The notes below the pieces were generated by a model. That model was not told where the DNA came from. It ran no database searches and worked only from the letters and a program-made list of their open reading frames with translations. Of a DNA stretch of 64,000 nt, positions 50,719-59,328 are shown piece after piece. Position 1 is the stretch's first letter; every line of letters starts with the position of its first letter. The DNA comes from Halorubrum persicum (GTDB lineage: Archaea > Halobacteriota > Halobacteria > Halobacteriales > Haloferacaceae): the NCBI RefSeq assembly GCF_002727125.1, contig NZ_NHOA01000104.1, forward strand, positions 1 to 64,000. Reading direction: 5' to 3'. The position numbers were made by a program, and so were the translations under genes.

Positions 50719-51552
50719 CTAGCGCTCGGGCGCGGGCGGCATCGCGCGCTTGTGGGCGCTGCGCTCGTAGAGCTCGACCACGCGGTCGACCGCCTCCTCC
50801 GGCACGTCGAGTTCGCGGACCGTCGCCGCGCGCGAGAGCCCGCCGTCGACGTGGACCGCCAGAATCGCGTCGACGGTGTCGTAGTCGAGCCCCATCTCCT
50901 CGGCGTCGGTCTGGCCCTCCCACATCCCCGCGGTCGGCTCCTGCATCACCAGATCGCGGGGGACGCCGACGTGCGCGGCCAGCTGGCGCACCTGCTGTTT
51001 GTAGAGGTTCCCGATGGGGTTACAGTCGACCGCCTGGTCGCCGTACTTCGTGAAGTAGCCCGTCATCGCCTCCGCGCGGTTCCCCGTGCCCAACACCACC
51101 CTGTTCTCGGCGTTGGCGACGAAGTAGTTCAACACCGCCCGAGTCCGGACGTAGACGTTCCCCGCCGCCATGCGGTCGTCGGCGGCCTCGGGGAACGCGT
51201 TGAAGACGGACTCCGCGATCGGCTGGATCTCGACGATGTCGTACTCGACCCCGAGCTCGTGGGCGACGCGCTCGGCGTCGCTCATCACGTCGGGGTCGTT
51301 CACTTCGGCGGGCATCGTGATCCCGTGTAACCCGTCCTCGCCGAGCGCCTCGACGGCGAGGTAGGCGACCAGCGTCGAGTCGATCCCGCCGGAGAGCCCC
51401 AGCACGGCGCCTTCTGCGCCCGCATCGTCGACGAGATCGGCGATGAAGGCGACGATGCGCTCGCGGGCGTTCTCCAACTCTGCGTCGGAGAGGCGGAGGT
51501 CGAGCGGAGGGTCGTCCGACAGCAACACCGACTGGTCCGAGGTCCGGCTCAT
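50719..51552 (-). CDS. nadE: NAD synthetase
   Basis: A 277-residue enzyme that amidates nicotinic acid adenine dinucleotide to NAD with ATP. The P-loop is LGLSGGIDSTLVAYLAVEAL. NVYVRTRAVLNYFVANAENR and GTGNRAEAMTGYFTKYGDQA are conserved active-site segments, and PIGNLYKQQVRQLAAHVGVP follows. No glutaminase domain is present, so ammonia is used directly or glutamine comes through a partner. Length and order are normal for archaea. Confidence 0.96.
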   Translation of the reverse strand: MSRTSDQSVLLSDDPPLDLRLSDAELENARERIVAFIADLVDDAGAEGAVLGLSGGIDSTLVAYLAVEALGEDGLHGITMPAEVNDPDVMSDAERVAHELGVEYDIVEIQPIAESVFNAFPEAADDRMAAGNVYVRTRAVLNYFVANAENRVVLGTGNRAEAMTGYFTKYGDQAVDCNPIGNLYKQQVRQLAAHVGVPRDLVMQEPTAGMWEGQTDAEEMGLDYDTVDAILAVHVDGGLSRAATVRELDVPEEAVDRVVELYERSAHKRAMPPAPER

Positions 51553-51665
51553 GGGTTACGTCTGGTGCCGAGGCGACTAATACCTCCCCGTCGGCGCGGG
51601 GAACTGGACGCGCGTCGGGTTCCACGGATAGTAACCCTCCGATCGGCGCGTTCTTCGGCGGTGAA

Positions 51666-52256
51666 CTACAGGAGTCCTTCCTGCTCGGCCAACAGCAACC
51701 CCTCGAGCGTCGCGTCGTTCGTCGGCGGCTCCCGCGCGACCGCCAGCGCCTCGTCGATCGGGACCGTCCGCGGAACGAGGAACTCGTTGCTGTCGTGGTC
51801 GACGTCGACCGGCTCCAACCCCTCCGCGAACACGTAGCCGCGCGTGTGACGCAACACGCCCGTCGAACACCACACCTCTTGGAGCAGGGAGGTCGACGAC
51901 GGCGCGAAGCTGGTCTCCTCGGCGAGTTCACGCGCGGCGGCGGCGGTGTACGACTCGCCGGCCTCGACGATGCCCGCGGGCAGCTCCAGCTGGGTGTTCC
52001 GCACGGTCGGCCGGTACTGCTCGACGAACAGCACGCGGTCGTCGGCGACGGCGATCACGACCGTCGCGGGCGACAGCTCGGCCCAGTAGTACTTCTTCTC
52101 CGTCCCGTCCGGCTGCTCGACGCGGTCGTATCCGCCGACGAACCACCCCTCGTCGTACTCGACGACGACCTCCCGGACCGGCCACTCCGGCTCGCCGGGC
52201 AGCGAGTGACGCCGACCGTCGTCGAAGGCCGAGAGACCGCTGAGATCGTCGCTCAC
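51666..52256 (-). CDS. NUDIX hydrolase (ADP-ribose pyrophosphatase type)
   Basis: A 196-residue enzyme. The NUDIX box is GIVEAGESYTAAAARELAEE, followed by TSFAP. QYRPTVRNTQLELPAG precedes it and is typical of the ADP-ribose pyrophosphatase group. The GTG at 52256 overlaps the stop of the upstream gene (GTGA), so the two are translationally coupled. It probably removes ADP-ribose or similar nucleotide sugars; the neighbouring nadE would fit NAD turnover. Substrate is inference. Confidence 0.88.
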   Translation of the reverse strand: MSDDLSGLSAFDDGRRHSLPGEPEWPVREVVVEYDEGWFVGGYDRVEQPDGTEKKYYWAELSPATVVIAVADDRVLFVEQYRPTVRNTQLELPAGIVEAGESYTAAAARELAEETSFAPSSTSLLQEVWCSTGVLRHTRGYVFAEGLEPVDVDHDSNEFLVPRTVPIDEALAVAREPPTNDATLEGLLLAEQEGLL

Positions 52257-52636
52257 GGCTGTCCCACCTCCACGTAGTAGGCCTGCCCGTCGCGTCGGAC
52301 GCGGACCCCGTCGTCGACCGCCGCCTCGGGCACCTGTTGGGTAAGCGCGTCCACCTCGTCGAACGGGGTGTGGGTGAACCACTCTTTCACTCCGTACGGG
52401 CCGGTCTGGTACCCCGCGGAGCGCCCGTCCGCGCTCGCGATCGCGCTCGTGAGATACGGATACCGACGGTCGGAGACGTTGTTCACGTCGGCCGCGGTCT
52501 CGTTCGTCTCGATCGGTTCGGCGGTGAGGTAGTAGGGGTCGCCGCTCCCGAGGTAGCTCGGGAGCGCCCCCAACGCGAGCAGGGCGACGGCGATTACGGC
52601 GATGGCGATGAGGAGGTTCCGGGTGACCCGGCGCAT
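52253..52636 (-). CDS. Membrane-anchored protein coupled to the NUDIX gene
   Basis: A 127-residue protein. One N-terminal helix (NLLIAIAVIAVALLALGALP) is followed by about 95 residues that should face outside (SYLGSGDPYYLTAEPIETNE, YPYLTSAIASADGRSAGYQT). The stop overlaps the NUDIX start by one ATGA-type junction. No family recognised. The conserved-looking Tyr/Gly pattern suggests a folded domain. Function unknown. Confidence 0.75.
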   Translation of the reverse strand: MRRVTRNLLIAIAVIAVALLALGALPSYLGSGDPYYLTAEPIETNETAADVNNVSDRRYPYLTSAIASADGRSAGYQTGPYGVKEWFTHTPFDEVDALTQQVPEAAVDDGVRVRRDGQAYYVEVGQP

Positions 52637-52747
52637 GGTCGCCGTTGGCGCCGGCGGGGAATACCGGTTTCGCCCGCGGCGCCCTCGCCCCGGCACTCGC
52701 CCCCTCGGCGCCGACGCGCTTTACTCGCCCGCGCCCCTGTCTCCCCC

Positions 52748-53704
52748 ATGGAGTTCCGGTTCGAGCTGGCGCTGTGTGCCGCGCTCGAATCACCGGACCG
52801 CGTCGTCGCCCGCCAGTTCGGGGCCGGGATCGAGAACCCCGGCGGCCGGATCGTCGACGTCTGCGTGCTGACGCCCGGACCGGGGTTCGACCGGCGCGCG
52901 GCGATCACGCCCGACCGGATCCCGGAGCCCGCGATCGAGGCGCCGGTCGGTCCCGGTGAGGCGGTTCCCATCCAGCGGGCGTTCGATCTCCCGCCCGACC
53001 GCGCCGAGGCGGTCGCCGAGCGCGCGGCCGCGGTCGGCTACCTCGAACGCGAGCGCCGCGACGGGCGACCCGTCGTGCGCGCCACCGCTCGGTACCCCGA
53101 CGACTGGGTCGGCTCGCTGACCGCGATCGAGAACAAGCCGGACCTCGGTTCCCCCGGCGATCTGACGGCCCAGCTGCGGTACGACGCCGCGCTCGGACTG
53201 TTCGACGAGGTCGTGCTCGCGACCGCCTCCTACGTCACGCGCGCGCACCTCAACCGGATCCCGGAGTCGGTCGGCGTCTGGCGGTTCGACCCGGACACCG
53301 GCGAGCGCGAGGTCGTCCGAGAGCCGACCCCTCTCGACCCCGACGCGTCCGGCGTCGAGATCCGGGAGGAGCGCGCGCTCCGGACCGACGTGACGCTCGT
53401 CGACCCCGCCGCGAAGGCGCGGAAGCGCCGCCGTCTCGCCGAGCGCGCGTACGGGAAGGGGTGGCGTCCGGAGCCGCCCGCTTGCGCGCACGCGACGACG
53501 ACCGCCGACGGGCGACCGCGCTGCGAGCGGTTCGACCGCGTCGTCGATCCGGGACGCGACTGCGGCGCGGCCTGCGACGTCCGCGAGCCCGCGGATCCGC
53601 CGCGCACAGACGAGGACCGTCTCCGCGACGAGCGGACCGCGTGGGTGGCCGACCCCGCGGGCGACGGTCCCCGCCGCCAGTCCGGGCTCTCGCGGTTCCT
53701 GTGA
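52748..53704 (+). CDS. DUF5787-like haloarchaeal protein
   Basis: A 318-residue protein. It starts MEFRFELALCAALESPDRVV and has a central block SLTAIENKPDLGSPGDLTAQ, then LRYDAALGLFDEVVLATASY. The E-x-K in AIENKPD, followed by a helix and strand, resembles a PD-(D/E)xK nuclease core. The C-terminal part has four cysteines (CAHATT...CERF...CGAACD), which could bind zinc. I recall it as DUF5787. A nuclease-like role is inference; no catalytic aspartate is certain. Confidence 0.75.
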   Translation: MEFRFELALCAALESPDRVVARQFGAGIENPGGRIVDVCVLTPGPGFDRRAAITPDRIPEPAIEAPVGPGEAVPIQRAFDLPPDRAEAVAERAAAVGYLERERRDGRPVVRATARYPDDWVGSLTAIENKPDLGSPGDLTAQLRYDAALGLFDEVVLATASYVTRAHLNRIPESVGVWRFDPDTGEREVVREPTPLDPDASGVEIREERALRTDVTLVDPAAKARKRRRLAERAYGKGWRPEPPACAHATTTADGRPRCERFDRVVDPGRDCGAACDVREPADPPRTDEDRLRDERTAWVADPAGDGPRRQSGLSRFL

Positions 53705-53761
53705 GCGCCGTCGCCGGTCTGCGTGGCAACGCTTTATACGCCGACGACGGAACGTGTGCAC

Positions 53762-54169
53762 ATGGACGACATCGAAGACGTGTTCGTCGCGCGATTGATG
53801 ACGAGCGAACTCCACACGGTGACGCCGGGCACGCTGGTCGAGGACGCCGCGGCCGTGCTGCTCGACAACGACATCAGTTCGGCGCTGGTCGTCGACGAGG
53901 CGGGCGTCCTCGTCGGCATCCTCACCACGACCGACTTCGTCGACATCGTGGCGAAGAGCCAGCCGAAGGCCGAGACGACGGTCGAGCGGTACATGACCCG
54001 AGAGCCGATCACGGCGAGCGCCCAGGACTCCGTCTCGGCGGTGGCCGCGACGATGGTCGAACACGGGATCCACCACGTGCCGGTCGTCGAGGGCGACGAA
54101 CCGATCGGGATCATCACCACCTCCGACTTCGCCGCGTACGTCTCCTCGCCGGAGGCGCCGTCGCCGTAA
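53762..54169 (+). CDS. Two-CBS-domain protein
   Basis: A 135-residue protein with two CBS domains and nothing else. The first has LMTSELHTVTPGTLVEDAAA and GVLVGILTTTDFVDIV, the second YMTREPITASAQDSVSAVAA and EPIGIITTSDFAAYV. The TT-TDF and TT-SDF endings suggest binding of an adenine nucleotide. Such proteins usually sense AMP, ATP or S-adenosylmethionine. A GCTTTATACG box (53731-53740) gives its own promoter. The partner is unknown. Confidence 0.9.
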   Translation: MDDIEDVFVARLMTSELHTVTPGTLVEDAAAVLLDNDISSALVVDEAGVLVGILTTTDFVDIVAKSQPKAETTVERYMTREPITASAQDSVSAVAATMVEHGIHHVPVVEGDEPIGIITTSDFAAYVSSPEAPSP

Positions 54170-54259
54170 GGGGCCGCCGTCGTCGCACCGCGCTCGCAAC
54201 CCCCGACAAGTGCCGCCCCTTTCTGGGGGGTCATACGCGCGGATCGCGTACCGCGATCC

Positions 54260-55636
54260 ATGCCCGATCACCTGCATCTCAACCTCTTTACCATGGCTTC
54301 GGTCGAGCACGTCTCGCCCGGGTCGTGGACCTATCCCGGCGACCGGTCGCCGGAGTACACCGACCGGGAGTATTGGACCGAGGTGGCGCGCACCGCCGAG
54401 CGCGGCGGCTTCGACGCGGTATTCTTCGCCGACGTGCGCGGGATCTACGACGTGTACGGCGGCGACCGCGAGACGGCCGTCGAGAAGGCGGTCCAGACGC
54501 CCGCGAGCGACCCGCAGCTCATCGTCCCCGCGATGGCGGAGGTCACCGACGACCTCGGCTTCGCCGTGACGCGCTCGACGACGTACACACACCCCTACCA
54601 GCTCGCGCGGGAGTTCTCCACGCTCGACCACCTCACCGACGGACGCGTCGCGCTCAACGTCGTCACCTCGTACCTCCAGTCGGCCGCCGAGAACCTCGGG
54701 TTCTCGGAGCGGATGGACAAGGAGACGCGCTACGACCGCGCCGACGAGTTCCTCGACGTCTGTTACCAGCTCTGGGAGGAGTCGTGGGACGACGACGCCG
54801 TCGAGATCGACCGCGACTCCGGACGGTACACCGACCCCGAGAAGGTCTCGGCGATCGACCACGAGGGCGAGCACTTCTCCGTGCCCGGTCCGCACGGCTC
54901 CGAGCCGTCGCCGCAGCGCACGCCCGTGATCTATCAGGCGGGGTCGTCGGACCGCGGGCGGGCGTTCGCGGCCGCGAACGCGGAGGGCGTCTTCGCCAGC
55001 CAGCCCACCGAGGAGGGGATCCGCGAGTACATGGCCGACGTGAAGTCGCGCGCGGCGGACCGCGGGCGGGATCCCGAGAGCCTCCGCTTCTTCATCGGCG
55101 TCGTCCCGGTCGTCGGCGAGACGGAGGCGGCCGCCGAGGCGAAGTACGAGGCGTACACGCGTCACGTCGACGTCGAGGCGACGCTCGCGCTCCTCTCCGG
55201 CTTCCTCGACATGGACCTGTCGGCGCTCGATCCCGACCAGAAGGTGGAACACATCGAGACCGACGCGATACAGGGGACGATGAACGCGTTCACGAAGGCC
55301 CAGCCGGACCGCGAGTGGACCGTCCGCGAGGTCGCCGAGTTCTGCGGGCTCGGAACCACCTCGCCGACGATCGTCGGCACCCCGGAACAGATCGCCGACG
55401 AGTTGGAGCACTGGCACGAGGAGGTCGGCGTCCACGGCTTCAACGTGAAGGAGGTCGTTCGCCCCGACTCGTTGACCGACTTCGTCGACCTGGTCGTGCC
55501 CGAACTGCAGGAGCGCGGGCTCGTCCCCGATCCGGACGACGCGGGAGACGCGCCGCGCGGCGACGGCACCCTCCGCGAGCGGCTCCTCGGGACGGGACAG
55601 TCGCGGCTCCGAGACGACCACCCGGCGAAGCAGTGA
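54260..55636 (+). CDS. LLM-class flavin-dependent monooxygenase (NtaA/DmoA type)
   Basis: A 458-residue luciferase-like monooxygenase. It contains DHLHLNLFTMASVEHVSPG, then FDAVFFADVRGIYDVYGG, FAVTRSTTYTHPYQLAREFS and WNVVTS-type motif (here ALNVVTSYLQSAAENLGF), followed by PVIYQAGSSDRGRAFAAANA. These are the NtaA/SnaA/DszA-group features, which use reduced FMN supplied by a separate reductase. Substrates range from chelators to sulfur compounds. No reductase gene lies beside it, so the substrate is open. Confidence 0.88.
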   Translation: MPDHLHLNLFTMASVEHVSPGSWTYPGDRSPEYTDREYWTEVARTAERGGFDAVFFADVRGIYDVYGGDRETAVEKAVQTPASDPQLIVPAMAEVTDDLGFAVTRSTTYTHPYQLAREFSTLDHLTDGRVALNVVTSYLQSAAENLGFSERMDKETRYDRADEFLDVCYQLWEESWDDDAVEIDRDSGRYTDPEKVSAIDHEGEHFSVPGPHGSEPSPQRTPVIYQAGSSDRGRAFAAANAEGVFASQPTEEGIREYMADVKSRAADRGRDPESLRFFIGVVPVVGETEAAAEAKYEAYTRHVDVEATLALLSGFLDMDLSALDPDQKVEHIETDAIQGTMNAFTKAQPDREWTVREVAEFCGLGTTSPTIVGTPEQIADELEHWHEEVGVHGFNVKEVVRPDSLTDFVDLVVPELQERGLVPDPDDAGDAPRGDGTLRERLLGTGQSRLRDDHPAKQ

Positions 55637-55710
55637 CCGGGAGCGGCGTCCGTGCGGCGTCGCGGCTCTCCCGTCGGCGCCGGAGACGACAACTCTGCCG
55701 CCCCCGGCAC

Positions 55711-55740
55711 GCTTAAGTGGATTCCCCTGCTTCTCTCTGG
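55711..55740 (+). promoter_or_regulatory. Promoter of the candidate structured RNA
   Basis: GCTTAAGTGG (55711-55720) has the same CTTAAGT core as the boxes before the ROK kinase and rps12 genes. With the usual spacing of about 25 bases, transcription would start near 55741, the first base of hairpin 1. No start codon of a credible gene follows. Confidence 0.55.
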
Positions 55741-55829
55741 TGACGCTTCGCTTGGAGGGCCGAAGCGTCAGCGGGGACCTACTGAACGGCACGCCTGTGC
55801 CACCTTTTCCCGGCACGGGCGTGCCGTTC
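55741..55829 (+). ncRNA. Candidate structured non-coding RNA with two strong hairpins
   Basis: Hairpin 1 has a perfect 10-bp stem (55741-55750 with 55761-55770) and a 10-base loop. Hairpin 2 has an 18-bp stem (55784-55801 with 55812-55829) with a single U-G pair and a 10-base loop. A promoter-like box ends 21 bases upstream, and T-rich sequence (TTCCTTTGAT) follows the second hairpin. The region lies between two genes on the same strand and no credible protein frame covers it. It may be an independent small RNA, or a structured leader or attenuator for the tautomerase gene. The right strand cannot be fixed from pairing alone. Confidence 0.5.
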
Positions 55830-55949
55830 GTTCCTTTGATCACCCGAGAGCGGCCGATCTCTCCCGATCGTGCGCCTCGAGTACCGCGGTTTCGGTCGCT
55901 TCATACCCATCGCCGACACACCCAAGCGGCTCGGCGTCGACCGCCGGGT

Positions 55950-56324
55950 ATGCCGCTCTTACAGTTCTCGACGACCCTGTCGCTCTCGCCGCCCGAGCGC
56001 GAGTCGTTCGCCGCGTTCGTCACCGACCGGTACGTCGAGGAGATGGAGACGACCGCCGGACACGTCGCGGTGACGATCGATGAACTGGACCCTTCGGCGA
56101 TGGCGCTGGGTCGCGCCGTCGACGGGCCACTGTTGTTCCTCGACGCCGAGATCCGAGCGGGCCGCCCGTTCGAGTACAAGCGCGCGTTCGCGCTCGCGGT
56201 CATGGAACGCGCGGTCGCCGAGCTCGGCGTGCCGGAGCCGAACGCGAAGGTCGTGTTCACCGAGCACGCGGGGAAAGACATGATGGGGGTCGACCGGGTG
56301 GGCGGCGACTGGGCGGTCGAGTGA
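55950..56324 (+). CDS. Tautomerase/MIF-superfamily protein
   Basis: A 124-residue protein. Pro2 follows the initiator Met (MPLLQFSTTLSLSPPERESF), which would leave the catalytic N-terminal proline of the tautomerase superfamily. The rest has the two-fold beta-alpha-beta pattern of MIF-like proteins: AGHVAVTIDELDPSAM, PLLFLDAEIRAGRPFEYK and NAKVVFTEHAGKDMMG. The substrate is unknown. It lies 120 bases downstream of the structured RNA region, which might be its leader. Confidence 0.8.
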   Translation: MPLLQFSTTLSLSPPERESFAAFVTDRYVEEMETTAGHVAVTIDELDPSAMALGRAVDGPLLFLDAEIRAGRPFEYKRAFALAVMERAVAELGVPEPNAKVVFTEHAGKDMMGVDRVGGDWAVE

Positions 56325-56374
56325 CTCTCCCGAGACCGTGACCCCGGCGGCGCCCGCCGCGCTCTCTGCCCCCG

Positions 56375-56848
56375 TTAGAGTCCTTCGCCCTGATACGCCC
56401 CGTCGTAACTCCCCTCGTGGTCGGCGGCTGCAAGCACCAGCTGGGCGATCCGCGCGCCCGGCTCGATCGCGATCGCGTGCCCCACGTCGAGGCGCCCCTC
56501 GCCGACGCCCTCGTAGCCCGCGTCCCAGACCGCCGTATCGAGGGTACAGGAGTTGCGCAGCAGCGTCGACCGCGGGAGCACGAACCCGATCCGCTCGTCG
56601 GGGATCCGCACCGGCTCGCCGTACCGGACCACGTACGTCCCAGCCTCCAGCCGGTACGCGCCGCCTTCCGGTTCGAGCGCTTCGCGCTCGCCGACCCGCT
56701 TCCCGTCGCGGCGGATCGCGCCCGGCTCCGCCTGCTCGAAGACGGCGCCGACCGTCAGGTCGACCCCGTTCGGCTGTCGTTGCCCGTCGTCGAGGTCGGC
56801 GCCGCCCGCTTCGAGGGCCGCCGCGACCGTCGCTCCCGAGTCAAACAT
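56375..56848 (-). CDS. dut: Deoxyuridine triphosphatase (DCD/Dut family)
   Basis: A 157-residue protein of the dCTP deaminase/dUTPase family. PRSTLLRNSCTLDTAVWDAG carries the substrate-binding serine and the uracil-binding segment, and PGARIAQLVLAAADHEG is the following beta strand motif. I assign it as dUTPase rather than dCTP deaminase because the family member of this length in haloarchaea is usually named so; a bifunctional enzyme is possible. CCGTTTAGTC (minus strand, 56871-56880) lies 23-32 bases before the ATG. Confidence 0.85.
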   Translation of the reverse strand: MFDSGATVAAALEAGGADLDDGQRQPNGVDLTVGAVFEQAEPGAIRRDGKRVGEREALEPEGGAYRLEAGTYVVRYGEPVRIPDERIGFVLPRSTLLRNSCTLDTAVWDAGYEGVGEGRLDVGHAIAIEPGARIAQLVLAAADHEGSYDGAYQGEGL

Positions 56849-57114
56849 GTCCCATCGGATCCGCGGGCGAGACTAAACGGTGTCGTCCGCGATCAGGCCG
56901 CCGATCGGGGCAAGCGCGGGATCGCCCAATACGGCCGATTTCGGCAGATATAGGCCTTTATTAGCCTTATACACTCGTTACGCCTATTCTTTCCATGGGG
57001 AATGATATCACTCACACAATCTCGCAATAATTGCTCGATCTACCGATCTAACACGGTCGATCTTGCAAAAAACTCGCGGGTTTTATATCCACGGGAGAGC
57101 CAACTTCGGATGAT

Positions 57115-59100
57115 ATGGGAAAGACAATTACGGAGAAGATCCTCGATGACCATCTCGTCGAGGGCGAGCTGACGCCCGGCGAGGAGATCGGCATCGAGAT
57201 CGACCAGGTGCTGACGCAGGACACCACGGGGACGATGGTGTGGCTCCAGTTCGAGGCGCTCGATCTGGACGAGGTCCAGACGGAGCTCGCCGCGCAGTAC
57301 TGTGACCACCAGACGTACCAGTTCGACTTCAAGAACACCGACGACCACCGCTTCCTCCGCTCCGCGGCCGGCACGTACGGCGCGTACTTCTCGCGCCCCG
57401 GCAACGGGATCTGCCACCAGGTCCACAAGGAGAACTTCGCGGCGCCCGGCAAGACGCTGCTCGGCTCCGACTCGCACACGCCGACCCCCGGCGGGCTCGG
57501 CCAGCTCGCGATCGGCGCCGGCGGCCTCGACATCGCCGTCGCGATGGGGGGCGGCCCCTACTACGTCGAGATGCCGGAAGTCGTCAACGTTCACCTCGAG
57601 GGCGAGCTCCCCGAGTGGGCGACCGCCAAGGACATCGCGCTCCACCTGCTCGGCGAGCTGACGGTCAAGGGCGGCGTGGGCAAGATCTTCGAGTACACCG
57701 GCCCCGGCGCCGAGAACCTCACGATCCCCGAGCGGACCACGATCACGAACCTCGGCACCGAGCTCGGCGCCACCTCCTCGATCTTCGCGACCGACGAGAA
57801 GACCAAGGACTGGCTCGCGCGCCAGGACCGCGAGGAAGAGTACGTCGACCTCCAGCCCGACGAGGACGCGGAGTACGCGGAGACGATCGAGGTCGACCTG
57901 AACGATCTCGAGCCGCTCGTGGCCGCGCCGTCGATGCCCGACAACGTCGCCCCCGTCAGCGAGTACGAGGGCACCGACGTCGAGCAGGTCATCGTCGGCT
58001 CCTGTACCAACGGCGCCTACGAGGACATCCTTCCCAGCGCGAAGATGCTGAAGGGTCGCGAGGTCGCCAAGCAGACCGAGATGATCGTCGCGCCCGGCTC
58101 CAAGCAGGCCTCCGAGATGCTGGCCCGTGAGGGATGGACTGCGGAGATGATGGCGGCCGGCGTCAACTTCTCTGAGGCGACGTGTGGCGCGTGTATCGGG
58201 ATCGGCCACGTGCCCGCCTCCGACTCCGTCTCGCTGCGTACCTTCAACCGCAACTTCGAGGGTCGCTCCGGCATCGAAGACGACTCCGTCTTCCTCTGCT
58301 CGCCGGAGGTCGCCACCGCGGCGGCCATCACCGGCGAAATCGTCGACCCGCGCGACCTCGCCGACGACCTCGGCGACCTCGAGGCGCCCGGCCTGGAGAT
58401 GGGGACGAAGTACGGCCCCGGCATGGGAGAGGACGACTCCGACATCATCTCGCCCGACGAGGCCATCGACGACGGGCTCGTCAAGGGCCCGAACATCGGC
58501 GACGTGCCGCTCAAAGACGGGATCGACGTGGACGGCGGCGAGGCCCTCCTCAAGATGGAGGACAACATCACCACCGACCACATCATCCCGGCGACCGCGG
58601 ACATCCTGAAGTTCCGCTCCAACATCGAGAAGCTCTCCGAGTTCACGCTCTCGCGCGTCGACGACACGTTCGCGCAGCGCTCCCTCGACGCCGACGGCGG
58701 CGTCCTCGTGGCCGGCGAGAACTACGGGCAGGGCTCCTCGCGTGAGCACGCGGCCCTCTGTCCGATGTACCTCGGCATCGAGGCCGTCTTCGCGCAGAGC
58801 TTCGCCCGCATCCACAAGGCGAACCTGTTCAACTTCGGTATCGTCCCGCTCGCGATCGACGCGGAGACGTACGAGAAGATCGACCAGGGCGACGACATCG
58901 AAATCGTCGACGACGTGCCCGCGGGCGTCGCCTCCGGCCAGGAGGAGTTCACCGTGAGCGTCAACGGCGAGTGGGAGTTCACGGCCGACCTCGACGCCTC
59001 CGAGCGCGAGCGCGACATCCTCGGGGCCGGCGGCAAGCTCTCGTGGGTCAAACAGCAGCACGCTGACGGCGACTCCGGCGCAGCGCCGGCCGACGACTGA
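57115..59100 (+). CDS. acn: Aconitate hydratase
   Basis: A 661-residue iron-sulfur enzyme of the citric acid cycle. GNGICHQVHKENFAAPGKTL and LGSDSHTPTPGGLGQLAIGA are substrate-binding motifs. The cluster cysteines are in VIVGSCTNG and in ATCGACIGIG. The swivelling domain has GENYGQGSSREHAAL. The short linker and the archaeal-type length resemble mitochondrial-like aconitases. TTTTATATCC (57081-57090) lies 25-34 bases before the ATG, preceded by about 130 bases of AT-rich sequence. It converges with rps7. Confidence 0.95.
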   Translation: MGKTITEKILDDHLVEGELTPGEEIGIEIDQVLTQDTTGTMVWLQFEALDLDEVQTELAAQYCDHQTYQFDFKNTDDHRFLRSAAGTYGAYFSRPGNGICHQVHKENFAAPGKTLLGSDSHTPTPGGLGQLAIGAGGLDIAVAMGGGPYYVEMPEVVNVHLEGELPEWATAKDIALHLLGELTVKGGVGKIFEYTGPGAENLTIPERTTITNLGTELGATSSIFATDEKTKDWLARQDREEEYVDLQPDEDAEYAETIEVDLNDLEPLVAAPSMPDNVAPVSEYEGTDVEQVIVGSCTNGAYEDILPSAKMLKGREVAKQTEMIVAPGSKQASEMLAREGWTAEMMAAGVNFSEATCGACIGIGHVPASDSVSLRTFNRNFEGRSGIEDDSVFLCSPEVATAAAITGEIVDPRDLADDLGDLEAPGLEMGTKYGPGMGEDDSDIISPDEAIDDGLVKGPNIGDVPLKDGIDVDGGEALLKMEDNITTDHIIPATADILKFRSNIEKLSEFTLSRVDDTFAQRSLDADGGVLVAGENYGQGSSREHAALCPMYLGIEAVFAQSFARIHKANLFNFGIVPLAIDAETYEKIDQGDDIEIVDDVPAGVASGQEEFTVSVNGEWEFTADLDASERERDILGAGGKLSWVKQQHADGDSGAAPADD

Positions 59101-59148
59101 GCGCGCTGTCCCGCGGTCGACGCGCCGTTTCGGCATCTGCGTTCTCCA

Positions 59149-59156
59149 TTTTTTGC
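59149..59156 (+). terminator. T-run terminator after aconitase
   Basis: A run of six T residues (CCATTTTTTGCG), about 50 bases after the acn stop. Archaeal transcription ends at such T-runs without needing a hairpin. It faces the end of the ribosomal protein operon. Confidence 0.45.
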
Positions 59157-59328
59157 GCGCCTACACCTTCAGCAGCGGCTACGCGGATTGTGGACGTGGT
59201 CGACCTTCTCGGTCGACGGTCGCGATCGTCTCCGTGAGTGACGCTGCACGGCGCCGTCGCTCTGCGGGTCGGAGTGAAGCGGGGGAACCGCGAAAACGCG
59301 TCCCGTCGGTCCCAACGCGGAACCGGCG

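Noticed and set aside
52790-55843. Open frame of 1017 codons on the minus strand
   Set aside because: It runs antisense to three well-supported genes (DUF5787-like, CBS, monooxygenase). High GC leaves few stop codons; its protein is Arg/Val/Asp-rich without any motif.
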